Origin: Streptomyces asoensis
GTDB taxonomy: Bacteria; Actinomycetota; Actinomycetes; Streptomycetales; Streptomycetaceae
Length of the DNA stretch: 64,000 bases
Assembly: GCF_013085465.1 (NCBI RefSeq)
Contig: NZ_CP049838.1
Span: 5,270,001 to 5,334,000 of the forward strand
Reading direction: 5' to 3'
Below the pieces are notes generated by a model, which saw only the letters and a list, made by a program, of their open reading frames with translations, was not told the origin of the DNA and made no database searches. The stretch's first letter is position 1. The number at the start of each line of letters is the position of its first letter. The position numbers and the translations under genes are program-made. Positions 42,601 through 51,419 of this stretch are shown here, piece by piece.

Positions 42601-43707
42601 TCAGCGCGGGGTCCGGTCGGCGTCGCCGGGTGGGGGAGCGGAGGGCGCCGCCCCCAGGGGCAGAGCCGGCGCGTCCGGGCGGTCGGCGTACGGGACCGGG
42701 ATCCAGGGGGCGGGGGCGGGGGCGTGAGCGGCGAGAGCCTGGGGGTACGCGGCGGGGAAGGGCAACGGCGGCGGGACCGGTGCCGGCGCGGGCACGGTGC
42801 GGGTCGGCGTGCGGCGACGCGCAAGCCAGAGGACGGCCGCCGTGTACAGGGCGATGCCGGCCAGGTCGACGGCCGCGAGCTGCCAGGGAAGGTCCGCTGC
42901 GGTGTCGTCGCTCTTCAGACCGTCGACGACGGCGGCCGAGACGCCGAAGGCCAGGAGGTTGTTCACGGCGTGCAGTCCGATGGCCGCCTCCAGCCCGCCG
43001 GTGCGTACGGTGAGCCGGCCCGCGACCACTCCGTACACGGCCAGGTCGGCGAAGCCCCACGGGGTGCCCCAGCCATGGGCGGCGGCGAACAGGACGGCCT
43101 GGGGCACGAGCGCCCACCAGGGAGAGCGCAGGAAGGCGCCGACCGCCTGCGTGAGCCAGCCGCGGAAGACGTACTCCTCGGCGGCCGCCTGGAGCGGTAC
43201 CAGGACGATCAGCATGGCGAGGGCCGGGCCGAAGACCTCCCAGCCCGCCCACCGCGATGGCGTGGCGTCGTCCACGGGCAGCAGAAGCATGGCCCCGGTG
43301 GTCACGGCGAGGACCGGGAGGGCCGCCAGTACGCACAGCCCCAGCCAGCGCCACCGCAGTCCGCCCGTCACGGACGAGACCGTGCCCGCCGGGCGACGGC
43401 CGGTCCAGCGCACCGCGAGCAGGACGACGGGCAGGGCGGTGGCGATCGCCAGCAGGTCGAGCGCGGTGCCCGAGACGGGGCCGAACTCGACGGTTCCGTC
43501 CGGGGCTTCGGGGTAGCCCCTGGCCGCGCCCAGGGCGGAGCCGAGGCCGTAGAGCAGTCCGGCCACGAGCACGCACGCCACGGCCACGAACCCGGTGCCC
43601 AGCACGGGCCGCCACCATCGGTGACGGGCCGAGACGCGGGCCATGCGGTGATAGGGGAGCACTTCGGGGAGGAGCGCGGGAATCGGGGCGGCGAGCGGAT
43701 TCGTCAT
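42601..43707 (-). CDS. CPBP-family intramembrane protease
   Basis: The 368-residue protein has about eight membrane helices and the CPBP/Rce1 motifs in order: AAAEEYVFRGWLTQA (catalytic EE..R), FAAAHGWGTPW (His) and LHAVNNLLAFG (HxxxN). It is probably a membrane glutamic endopeptidase or immunity-type protein. The C-terminus is a long Pro/Ala-rich tail. It is divergent from the second double-headed kinase and reads into the BrkB gene 84 bases downstream. Confidence 0.88.
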   Translation of the reverse strand: MTNPLAAPIPALLPEVLPYHRMARVSARHRWWRPVLGTGFVAVACVLVAGLLYGLGSALGAARGYPEAPDGTVEFGPVSGTALDLLAIATALPVVLLAVRWTGRRPAGTVSSVTGGLRWRWLGLCVLAALPVLAVTTGAMLLLPVDDATPSRWAGWEVFGPALAMLIVLVPLQAAAEEYVFRGWLTQAVGAFLRSPWWALVPQAVLFAAAHGWGTPWGFADLAVYGVVAGRLTVRTGGLEAAIGLHAVNNLLAFGVSAAVVDGLKSDDTAADLPWQLAAVDLAGIALYTAAVLWLARRRTPTRTVPAPAPVPPPLPFPAAYPQALAAHAPAPAPWIPVPYADRPDAPALPLGAAPSAPPPGDADRTPR

Positions 43708-43762
43708 GGCGACAAGCCTCGCCGCGGGCCCGTGTCCCCACATCGGCCGCGGGCACGAACGG

Positions 43763-43786
43763 CGTCTCTGCCGGAGGGTGGAGAGC
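43763..43786. promoter_or_regulatory. Imperfect inverted repeat before the orphan kinase gene
   Basis: CGTCTCTGCC and GGTGGAGAGC flank GGAG. The order and spacing of blocks match the perfect dyad at 26355-26378 in front of the deleted kinase, supporting common ancestry of the two promoters and perhaps a shared regulator. Confidence 0.5.
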
Positions 43787-43844
43787 GACCTCGTACCCGG
43801 GGCGGGTGCCGCGCCGTCGCACCCCGCCCTACGCTCGTGCCGAG

Positions 43845-46214
43845 ATGGAGACGATACGCAACTGGCTGCTCCCCGCGCTGCTCGCGACCGGGCAGATCGC
43901 CTGGCTGTGGCCCGGAGCCGGTCTGGCCGGCGAGGGGGTGCCCGGGGCGGCGGCACTGGTCGCCGTCCTCGGCGCGGTGGTCGCGGAGACGGCCGCGCTG
44001 GGCCGTCGACGGCGGGCGCCGGTGCGGGCCCTGGCCTGGTCCCTCGGCGCTCTCCTGGTGGGCCAGGCGGCCTGGCCGGACGGCTACTTCGGGGTGGGTG
44101 CGCCGGTCGCGCTGTACTCGGTCGCGGTCCGCTGCCCCGTGCCCGTGACCGTACGCGCGGTCCCCGCGGCCGTGGGCGTCGAGTGGCTCCTGTCTCTCGT
44201 CCACGTCGGGGTCCGGCCCGCGCTCGCCTCGGAGTGGGTGCTCGGCGCGCTCCTGTACGTCGTCTGCGCGGGGCTCGGTGAGGCCCGCCGGCAGTGGCTC
44301 AGGGGACGGTCGCTCGCGACCCGCCTGCTGGCCGGCGCGGAGGAGGCCCGGCGGCGGGCGGGCGACACCGAACGGCGGCGTCTGGCCCGCGAACTGCACG
44401 ACGTGAGCGCCCATCACCTGACTTCGGTCGTCATCACGGCCGACGCCGCGCGAAGACTCGGCGACAGCAGGCCCGAGCTGACGTCCGAGGCGTTGTCGTT
44501 CGCCGAGCGCACCGGCACCGAGACCCTGACGGCGCTCCAGCGGCTCGTCGGTCTGCTGCGTGACGTCGACCGTCCGGATCCCCCTCCGATGACCGCGCGC
44601 ATCGAGGAACTCATCGCCGGATTCGGCCGGTTGGGGCGCCCGATCGATGCCGTGCTTCCCGACGACCTGGCCGGACCGGCGGCCGAGGCGGTCCACGGGA
44701 TCGTCCGCGAGGCCCTGACGAACGCCCTGCGGCACGCCCCGGGCGCTGCCGCGCACGTCAGCGTCCTGCGCGGGGAGGGCGTCCTGGAACTGAGCGTCGA
44801 CAACGCTCCCCCGCGCGGCTCGGCACCGGACGGCATCGACGCCGTCGACGGTCTGGGGTCGGGACGCGGCGTCGCGGGGATGAGGGAGCGGGCCGCGGCC
44901 GTCGGCGGGGAACTGACGGCGGGCCCCGCACCCGGCGGTGGCTGGCGGGTCCGGGCCACGTTGCCCGACGCCACGGGGCCGTGGGGTCCGCCCGAGGGCG
45001 CGGGCCGGCGCGACGTCCTGCGGGAACAGCGGCTGGCCGATCCCGCGCTGGTGTTCACGGCGACGCTCCTTCCGCTGGTGTTCGCCCTGGTCACCGCGGA
45101 GGAGTGGACGGGCGCGAGCCTGCGCGCCGCGGTGCCCGGCCTGCTCGTCGTGACCGTGCTGCTGACCGCTCACGCGGTGCCGCTGCTGTGGCGGCGGCGT
45201 GCCCCGTGGCCGGCGTTCCTCGGCGTGCTGGCCACGTCGTGGCTGTGGCCGGCGGCGGTCGCCGCGGCCGCGCTGCCGTCGCGGGTGTCCGAGTTCTTCG
45301 CCGGCGGAGCGCTCGCGGAGCTGCTGGCGGTGTACGCGGTGGCGGTCTACGGCCGGGAGGCCGCCCGCACCTGGCCCGCGTGGGGCGCGGCGGCGGTCTC
45401 GCTCTCCGGGACCCTGGTCGCGACGGCGGGCGCGGACGGCGAGTTGTCGGGCGAGGGCTCGATGTGGCCCGCCGCCGTGCTGATGTTCGTGCCGTTGGCC
45501 GTGGTGCTGGCTGCCGTGTTCGCCGGCCTGTGGGGCGCCGGGCTCGCCGTGCGGCGCCGACGGCTGCGGATCCTGGCCTGGGACGACTTCGCGCTGGCCG
45601 GCGCGCTGTGGCACGCGGAACGGGCCGCGGACGCCGAACGGCACCGGCTGGCGGCGAAGTTGCGCGACGCCGTCCTGCACCCCACGGCGGCACTGGTCGA
45701 ACAGGCCCGGCAGGGCCGCCTGGAGGAGGTGGCCGCCAAGGCCCGGTCGGCACTCGCCGCCATGCGCGAACTCCTGCACAGCCTGGGTGAGTCGGAGGAG
45801 GATACCGGGCCGGGGCTCGCTCCGGCGCCCACCGCCGCGGACCTCGACACACTGTGCCGGACCGTGCGCACGGCCGGGCGGGACGTGACGCTGCGGGGCC
45901 TGCCGGAGGCCGCGCGGGACCTGCCGCCCGCTGTGGCCCTGTCGGCGTACCGGATCGTCGAGGCGGCGCTCGGCGCGGGCGATCGAGGGCCGGCGCGGGT
46001 CACGCTGAGGAGACGGCGAGACACCCTGCGGGTGACGGTGTCGGGCGTACCGCTGGCCGTGACCGGCCCGGTGGCCGAACGCCTGAAGGTGCGGGTGGGG
46101 AGGGGGACCGGACATATCGCTCTCGAACAGGCAGGTGTCGTCAGGGTGTTGCTGTCGACCCGGCCGGATCCGGCGCCCGCCCAGGAGGAGGCGTCCCCGT
46201 CGTCACACGCGTGA
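43845..46214 (+). CDS. Orphan double-headed sensor histidine kinase
   Basis: The 789-residue paralogue of the kinase at 11.8 kb has the same plan. First half: membrane helices (~1-135), HisKA_3 box with phospho-acceptor His185 in ARELHDVSAHHL, N box REALTNALRHAPG and a G1 region (GLGSGRGVAGMRERA). Second half: six helices (~405-575), then a HisKA_3-like box (AERHRLAAKLRDAVL) with Arg607 where His should be, and an ATPase-like tail lacking the N-box Asn (YRIVEAALGAG). The first half should be active. The C-terminal stop overlaps what was the start of a response regulator gene, now reduced to a stub. Confidence 0.85.
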   Translation: METIRNWLLPALLATGQIAWLWPGAGLAGEGVPGAAALVAVLGAVVAETAALGRRRRAPVRALAWSLGALLVGQAAWPDGYFGVGAPVALYSVAVRCPVPVTVRAVPAAVGVEWLLSLVHVGVRPALASEWVLGALLYVVCAGLGEARRQWLRGRSLATRLLAGAEEARRRAGDTERRRLARELHDVSAHHLTSVVITADAARRLGDSRPELTSEALSFAERTGTETLTALQRLVGLLRDVDRPDPPPMTARIEELIAGFGRLGRPIDAVLPDDLAGPAAEAVHGIVREALTNALRHAPGAAAHVSVLRGEGVLELSVDNAPPRGSAPDGIDAVDGLGSGRGVAGMRERAAAVGGELTAGPAPGGGWRVRATLPDATGPWGPPEGAGRRDVLREQRLADPALVFTATLLPLVFALVTAEEWTGASLRAAVPGLLVVTVLLTAHAVPLLWRRRAPWPAFLGVLATSWLWPAAVAAAALPSRVSEFFAGGALAELLAVYAVAVYGREAARTWPAWGAAAVSLSGTLVATAGADGELSGEGSMWPAAVLMFVPLAVVLAAVFAGLWGAGLAVRRRRLRILAWDDFALAGALWHAERAADAERHRLAAKLRDAVLHPTAALVEQARQGRLEEVAAKARSALAAMRELLHSLGESEEDTGPGLAPAPTAADLDTLCRTVRTAGRDVTLRGLPEAARDLPPAVALSAYRIVEAALGAGDRGPARVTLRRRRDTLRVTVSGVPLAVTGPVAERLKVRVGRGTGHIALEQAGVVRVLLSTRPDPAPAQEEASPSSHA

Positions 46215-46225
46215 TGGTCGTCGTG
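46199..46225 (+). pseudogene. 5' stub of a deleted response regulator gene
   Basis: After the AGGAGG-like site the sequence lines up with the start of the regulator at 26613: the eight codons MATRVMVV correspond here to VVTRVMVV, the start codon position reads GTC not GTG, and homology stops exactly where the acidic DDQ of the receiver should follow. The stop/start overlap with the kinase is preserved. The rest of the regulator is absent, and an XRE regulator follows. Confidence 0.7.
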
Positions 46226-46265
46226 AGAGGGCACGCCGCCCCGAGTCGGAACCGGTGGCCTCGCA

Positions 46266-46282
46266 CCTTGCTTGAAGCAAGG
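46266..46282. promoter_or_regulatory. Near-perfect palindrome upstream of the XRE gene
   Basis: CCTTGCTT and AAGCAAGG flank a single G, 128 bases before the XRE start and just beyond the regulator stub. It is a candidate autoregulatory site for the XRE protein. Confidence 0.45.
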
Positions 46283-46409
46283 CAATTGCCAAGGTAAGAG
46301 TCCGTTTCGGCCGACGGCGATCACGGCGGCATTGCGCGTGATCAACAACCCTCGTGCCATGGCAACCTGCGTGCCGACACAGCATTTTGGATCCGGAGGT
46401 ACACCGCGC

Positions 46410-47282
46410 GTGGCGGCGAAGAACAATCCCACTGTCAGGAGACGCCGTCTCGGGGCCGAGCTTCGCCGGCTCCGCGTGGCCAGCGGGCTGAAGAGCACAG
46501 AAGCGGCTGAGCGGCTCATGGTCTCCCAGCCCAAGATCAGTCACATGGAGAACGGCAACCGCGCCATCAGCCCCCGCGATGTGCGAGACCTCTGCGCGAT
46601 CTACGAAGTGACGGACCAGCAGGTCATCGAATCCCTCATGGAGATGGCCAGGGAGTCCGGTCAGCGGGGCTGGTGGCACCCCTATGGCGACCTCTACGAC
46701 AGCGTCTACATCGGCCTGGAGACAGACGCCGCCTCCTTGCACACCTACGCGCCCATGGTGGTCCCCGGGCTGCTGCAAACCCCCGCGTACGCCCAGGCTG
46801 TCATCGGGGAAACGATCCCTCGGCTCACCGGCGAACAGGCCGTCACACACCTCAAGGTGCGGCTACGCCGTCAGCACCGGATCTACGACCCGGCCTGCCC
46901 GCTGCGCCTGTGGGTCATCCTCGACGAATCGGCTCTGCGCCGCGTCGTCGGCGGCCCGGACGTCATGCGTGAACAACTGGAGCACCTGAACGCACTCGGC
47001 GCCGAGCCGCACATCACGGTGCAGGTCCTGCCCTACACGGCGGGCGCTCACCCGGGCCTGGCAGGACAGTTCTCCCTCCTGCGGTTCGCCGACAGTCCCG
47101 AGGCGGGGGTGGTGTACCTGGAACGGTTCACCAGCGATCTCTACCTGGAGAAGCCGTCCGACGTGCGGCACTTCAGCGTGATGTACGACCACCTCCAGGC
47201 CCAGGCCCTCACCCCGGACAGCAGCCGCGACTTCATCACCTGCACCGCCAGGACGTACGGCGACGCGGCGATCAACTCCTGA
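46410..47282 (+). CDS. XRE-family regulator with DUF5753 domain
   Basis: The 290-residue protein has an N-terminal helix-turn-helix (RLRVASGLKSTEAAERLMVS, QPKISHMENGNRAISPRDVR) and a C-terminal DUF5753 domain (APMVVPGLLQTPAYAQAVIG, LRLWVILDESALRRVVGG, EPHITVQVLPYTAGAHPGLA, LRFADSPEAGVVYLERFTSD), a very common Streptomyces pairing. Such genes are normally followed by a DUF397 gene; none is present. The GTG at 46410 follows GGAGG by 11 bases. It appears to sit on DNA that replaced the response regulator of the preceding kinase. Confidence 0.9.
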   Translation: MAAKNNPTVRRRRLGAELRRLRVASGLKSTEAAERLMVSQPKISHMENGNRAISPRDVRDLCAIYEVTDQQVIESLMEMARESGQRGWWHPYGDLYDSVYIGLETDAASLHTYAPMVVPGLLQTPAYAQAVIGETIPRLTGEQAVTHLKVRLRRQHRIYDPACPLRLWVILDESALRRVVGGPDVMREQLEHLNALGAEPHITVQVLPYTAGAHPGLAGQFSLLRFADSPEAGVVYLERFTSDLYLEKPSDVRHFSVMYDHLQAQALTPDSSRDFITCTARTYGDAAINS

Positions 47283-47336
47283 GTGGGCAGGCATGGCCCG
47301 CCCGGGCCCAGGGCCTCCGGCGGTGCGCGCCGTCAG

Positions 47337-48416
47337 CTACACATCACTGCCGCCGATGGCTGACGCAGGCGCCTGGGCGGGGACGCGGGCCTGCCTGAGC
47401 GGTGCTCCGGCCTGGTGGAGACTGGCGAGGGCCTGCCGGTAGGAGGTGATCAGCCCGGTCTCCACGTAGTCCAGACCCAGTTCCTCGCAGTAGCGCCGGA
47501 CGATGGTCCGGGCCCTGCGCAGGTTGGGGCTGGGCATGCTGGGAAACAGGTGATGCTCGATCTGATGGTTCAGCCCGCCCAGTGCGATGTCGGTGAACCG
47601 GCCACCGCGCACGTTGCGTGAGGTGAGCACTTGGCGGCGGAGGAAGTCCGGGCGGTCCTCACCCGTCAGGATCGGCATGCCCTTGTGGTTGGGCGCGAAG
47701 AGGGAGCCGAGGTAGACGCCGAACAGGCACTGGTGGACGGCGAGAAAGGCGATCGCCATACCGGGCGGCAGCAGCCAGAGCAGAACGGTCAGGTAGACCG
47801 CGAAGTGCGCGAACAGCAGGGTGCCGTCGAGCGTGCGGTGCTTGAGCGAGCGATCGGCCAGCGCCCGCACGCTCGACACGTGCAGGTTGAAGCCCTCCAG
47901 TGTGAGGAGCGGGAAGAACAGGACCGCCTGCCGGCGGCCGAGCAGGCGGGGAAGCCCCTTGGCGGCCCGGGCCTGGTCCTGGGACCAGACCAGCAGGTTG
48001 GGGTCGAGGTCGGGGTCGAGTTCCGCATGGTTGGGGTTGGCGTGGTGGCGGGTGTGCTTGTCGTGCCACCACCCGTAGCCCATCCCGACACCGGCGCCGG
48101 CGATCCGTCCGGAGGCTTCGCTGGCCCGGCGTCGGCGGAACACCTGGCGGTGGGCCGCGTCATGGGCGAGCAGGGCGACCTGGCCGAAGACGACGGCCAG
48201 GAAGACGGCGACCGCCAGTGTCCACCAGCTGTCGCCGACGAGCGCGACGGCGGCCCACCCGCCGACGTAGAGCCCGGTCACCACGGTGATCCGCAGTGCG
48301 TAATAGCCGGGACGGCGCCCCATCAGGCCGGCATCGGCGATCTTTCTCGACAGTCGGGCGAAGTCACTGCCGGACGTCCCGGAGGGCGGAGGGCGGACCG
48401 AGGTGTTCGTGGTCAT
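47337..48416 (-). CDS. Membrane acyl-CoA/acyl-lipid desaturase
   Basis: The 359-residue protein has the three histidine boxes of integral-membrane di-iron desaturases: HDAAH (HxxxH), HDKHTRHH (HxxxHH type) and HQIEHH (QxxHH) near residues 90, 122 and 287, with membrane helix pairs between them. It introduces a double bond into fatty acyl chains. No electron-transfer domain is fused, so a separate ferredoxin is needed. It is convergent with the XRE gene. Confidence 0.92.
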   Translation of the reverse strand: MTTNTSVRPPPSGTSGSDFARLSRKIADAGLMGRRPGYYALRITVVTGLYVGGWAAVALVGDSWWTLAVAVFLAVVFGQVALLAHDAAHRQVFRRRRASEASGRIAGAGVGMGYGWWHDKHTRHHANPNHAELDPDLDPNLLVWSQDQARAAKGLPRLLGRRQAVLFFPLLTLEGFNLHVSSVRALADRSLKHRTLDGTLLFAHFAVYLTVLLWLLPPGMAIAFLAVHQCLFGVYLGSLFAPNHKGMPILTGEDRPDFLRRQVLTSRNVRGGRFTDIALGGLNHQIEHHLFPSMPSPNLRRARTIVRRYCEELGLDYVETGLITSYRQALASLHQAGAPLRQARVPAQAPASAIGGSDV

Positions 48417-48678
48417 GAGGGTGAGACTCTCTCCGAAGGAGGCAGATGGCTCGGCGCCGCCTCGGGAGTTGCTGAGGCCTGGCCGCAGGTGGGGATGCGC
48501 TTCCGCCGTTGCGGAATGCGCGTGGCGCGACCGCGAAGCAAGGAAGACGTCTGCCTCGTCTGCCGCGGCAGCGCAGGCCCTCTGTCTGCGTGCGAGTTCC
48601 CTGACAGGCAGGTCTCACACCGTGACAGGGCAGCGCTTCTGGAGCGGCCGCGCGCTTTCGTCCTCATCGTCGGCGGGC

Positions 48679-49920
48679 TCAGTCGAGGGTGGCGAGGTGA
48701 TCCGCGTCGCCGCCTCGCCACTCGATGAGGAAGATGGTCGCGTCGTCGGTCGTGGTGCCGCCGCGTTCCTGTTTCAGGGCGTGGGAGAGCCCTCGTACCA
48801 CCGCCCGTACCGCGGTGCGGGCGTGGAGGATCCGGTTGGTCCACTCGATGAGCTGCTCCTCACCGAACTGTGCCCCGCCGGCCTGGTGCTCCTCGATCAG
48901 TCCGTCGGTGAAGCACAGCAACCGGTCCCCGGGCTGGAGCATCCGCTCGCTGACGACCGGCTCCTCACCGCCGAAGCCGACCGGCAACGTGGTCGGGCTC
49001 TCCAGCCGGTCCACCACTACGCGGTCACGGATGAGGAACGGAGCCGGGTGGCCGGCGTTGACCCACTGAAGCCGACCCGAGGTGATGTCCAGGATCATCA
49101 TCTGAGCGGTGACGAAGTGGTCGGGGCCGAACTGCTCATTGATGGCCCGGTCCATGAACGCGTACACCTGGGACAGATCCGTATGGGCCCGTCGCGTGTG
49201 GCGGTAGGCGCCGACGGCCACCGTCGCCATGGTCGCCGCGTCCAGCCCGTGCCCCATCGCGTCGAGCATGGCCACATGCAGGATGTCGCCGTTGAGGGCG
49301 TAGTCGAAGCTGTCGCCGGCCACGTCGTAGGCGGGCTCGAGGATCCCGGCCACCTCGACCTGCGGAACGGTCATCGTCAGCGGGGGCAGCAACGACCACT
49401 GGATCTCCGCGGCGACACTCATCGGGGAACTGCGGCGGGCCTGGAAGAACTGGTCGGTGTAGGCGTCCTTGGTGACGATCATGTCCGCGACCAGACCGGC
49501 GAGTCTGCGCAGCAACCGCCGGTCGTCGTCGTCGACGCTGTCCAGGGTGAGGGCCATCGCCCCGATCTGGTCGCTGCCGTCCAGCAGCGGCAGGTACATC
49601 CGCACACTGCCGTCCTGCGGCACCTCCACCGTTCTGCGGCTCAGGAACGCCTCGCCGGCGGGGGAGCCCTCGACCGGCTCGGGACCGCCGACCTTCAGCC
49701 TGCGGCCCGGCAGCGGCACCAGCAGAACCTGCTCGTAGTCCTGGAGGAGGATGGAGACCTCCCGCCCCCCGACCCTGGCCACCTCTTCCGCGACGAGTGG
49801 GGCGATCAGCTCCGGCGGCATCTCGTGCGCCCGGTCCAGCAGCACACCCAGCAGTCGCTCGCCAAACCCCTCCGACCGGTCCACCCCGATCCGGTTTGGC
49901 TTCCGCCCACCGTCCGTCAT
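48679..49920 (-). CDS. GAF-PP2C (SpoIIE-type) serine phosphatase
   Basis: The 413-residue protein has an N-terminal GAF-like sensor (~30-180; EEVARVGGREVSILLQDYEQ, MYLPLLDGSDQIGAMALTLD) and a C-terminal SpoIIE/PP2C phosphatase: GDSFDYAL, DAMGHGLDA, NAGHPAPFL, FTDGLIEEH and TTDDATIFLIEW supply the metal-binding aspartates. Such proteins dephosphorylate STAS-domain anti-anti-sigma factors. Remnants of a STAS gene lie 1.5 kb away, which suggests that its partner was once encoded nearby. Confidence 0.9.
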   Translation of the reverse strand: MTDGGRKPNRIGVDRSEGFGERLLGVLLDRAHEMPPELIAPLVAEEVARVGGREVSILLQDYEQVLLVPLPGRRLKVGGPEPVEGSPAGEAFLSRRTVEVPQDGSVRMYLPLLDGSDQIGAMALTLDSVDDDDRRLLRRLAGLVADMIVTKDAYTDQFFQARRSSPMSVAAEIQWSLLPPLTMTVPQVEVAGILEPAYDVAGDSFDYALNGDILHVAMLDAMGHGLDAATMATVAVGAYRHTRRAHTDLSQVYAFMDRAINEQFGPDHFVTAQMMILDITSGRLQWVNAGHPAPFLIRDRVVVDRLESPTTLPVGFGGEEPVVSERMLQPGDRLLCFTDGLIEEHQAGGAQFGEEQLIEWTNRILHARTAVRAVVRGLSHALKQERGGTTTDDATIFLIEWRGGDADHLATLD

Positions 49921-50059
49921 CGCTGTCTGCTTCCCTTCGTCCCGGGGGATGGGGAACCAGGCCGTTCAAAGGCCGTTCACCACAAGGGGCTTGGGTCGAC
50001 GGGGAAATCGGCGGACGGATCACGCCCTGCTCTCGGTGGCCGCGTCCGTCGTGCTCCAA

Positions 50060-50087
50060 CGACCCCGGCGTATACACACCGGGGTCG
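50060..50087. terminator. Hairpin between the phosphatase gene and the next minus-strand gene
   Basis: CGACCCCGG and CCGGGGTCG flank a 10-base loop, 98 bases past the end of the 50185-50592 gene on the minus strand. A terminator is the simplest reading. Confidence 0.55.
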
Positions 50088-50184
50088 CCCTTCCGGGCCG
50101 GTCGCACGTGAGAGTGTGCCGACCCGATCTCATGCTATGCCTGGTGCACATATCGGGCATCCGGTGTTTCGCGGCGCTCGGGTC

Positions 50185-50592
50185 TCAGATTTCGTCCGTC
50201 TGCGTACGGCCGTCCCCGGAAGACCGACTGGTGACCAGCCAGGAGCGCGCGGGCTCTGCCGCGCGGGCGGTGTCCACCGTGAGGTGGAGGCGGGTTCCGC
50301 CGGCCGCCGTGCCGACGGGATAGCTGCGCTGCTCGGACGAGGCGAAGCAGCGACGGAGCACCTCCGCGACCTGACGGGCGGCCTCGGGGGACGAGGCGAC
50401 GAGGCGCACGTCGACGTTCCCGGCAGCGGGCGGTTCCGGTGACTCCACGGGGTGACGCCGTCCAGACCTGCCCACGGCCTCCACCGGGGAACCGGCCGAA
50501 TCATCCGTGGTACCGCCCGGCTCGGCGTCGTCGACAGGGGGCGACGCGACAGCGGGCGACGTGATGGCTGTACCTCTGCTGGTCGCGGTCAT
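50185..50592 (-). CDS. Conserved hypothetical protein
   Basis: The 135-residue protein has a disordered Ala/Ser/Pro-rich N-terminal half and a compact C-terminal part (NVDVRLVASSPEAARQVAEV, LRRCFASSEQRSYPVGTA, GGTRLHLTVDT), which looks like a small alpha/beta fold. I have seen similar tails in other Streptomyces proteins of unknown function. There is no signal peptide or membrane segment. The ATG at 50592 follows GGACAGGTTCACGCC, a modest ribosome site. Confidence 0.6.
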   Translation of the reverse strand: MTATSRGTAITSPAVASPPVDDAEPGGTTDDSAGSPVEAVGRSGRRHPVESPEPPAAGNVDVRLVASSPEAARQVAEVLRRCFASSEQRSYPVGTAAGGTRLHLTVDTARAAEPARSWLVTSRSSGDGRTQTDEI

Positions 50593-50875
50593 GGCGTGAA
50601 CCTGTCCCCGGGCTCGTCTTCGACGATCCGGTCCTGTTCCTCGCCGAGAACGGCACCAGCATCTGATCTGGTGTGCGAAGTGCTCCCGGTAATCCGACCC
50701 TACTCCGCGCGAAGGGCGCTTCTCGGTACTCGTCGGCACTTGTCGGCACTCCTCGGCCGAGGAGTACGCTGAACCTACCGAGGATTTTTCGCGCACCGGC
50801 TTCCACGCCCGTGTCGTTTTCGGCGATCGAACAGGCCGGGCCGACCGCAGTCGGACCGGGGCAGGGTTCGCGTCA

Positions 50876-51230
50876 TGACTGCGACCATCACCCTCTCGCC
50901 GACACTCGAAGACCGGCTCTCGTCGTCCTCCCCCACCTCTTCCTCTCTCCGCCTGTCGCCGGCTCCCGCCGCGACCGTGAACCGGCGGGCCTCGACGACG
51001 CACAGATCTCTGCGGCCCTGGGCATGAGCCAACTTCCCCGGCTGCTCGCCGCGTTGACCGCGCGGCTGGATCCGCTCGCCCGGGTCGGCCTCGACGCGGG
51101 CGCCTGGGGCGAGAGGCCGGGCCATCTGGTCGTCGACGACAACGACGCCCCGGCCGAACGGATTCTCGCCGCCACCGGCGGCACCCCCGCCGACCGGACG
51201 CGCGTACTGCCCGGTGCTCCCGGCTGGTAG
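50876..51230 (+). pseudogene. Frameshifted and internally deleted DUF5994-like gene
   Basis: The 5' part from ATG at 50876 (MTATITLSPTLEDRLSSSSP) and a later frame (LPRLLAALTARLDPLARVGL, DAGAWGERPGHLVVDD, then APAERILAATGGT) resemble the beginning, middle and end of DUF5994 proteins, but they are in different frames and shorter than the usual ~150-180 residues. The reading is damaged by at least one frameshift and probably an internal deletion. Family recognition is tentative. Confidence 0.4.
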
Positions 51231-51361
51231 CCCACCGGATCGCAAGCACGCACTCCGGTGCCGGAGGCCGCGTTCACGAACCGCGTTCAGGCACCGCGTT
51301 CACGAACCGAGGGCTGTAACTCGGTTCGCCGGACCGGAGGTTCATCCCGTCCGACACCACG

Positions 51362-51400
51362 CACCCACACCCACACCCACACCCACACCCACACCCACAT
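51362..51400. repeat. Tandem hexanucleotide repeat
   Basis: Six copies of CACCCA/CACACC run head to tail immediately before the ribosome site of the STAS remnant. It is a slippage-prone simple repeat with possible effects on upstream spacing. Confidence 0.9.
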
Positions 51401-51419
51401 GCGTCCGGACAGAGGAGCC

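Noticed and set aside
51362..51400. CACACC repeat as a telomere-like sequence
   Set aside because: Streptomyces telomeres are complex palindromes, not simple repeats, and genes continue on both sides.
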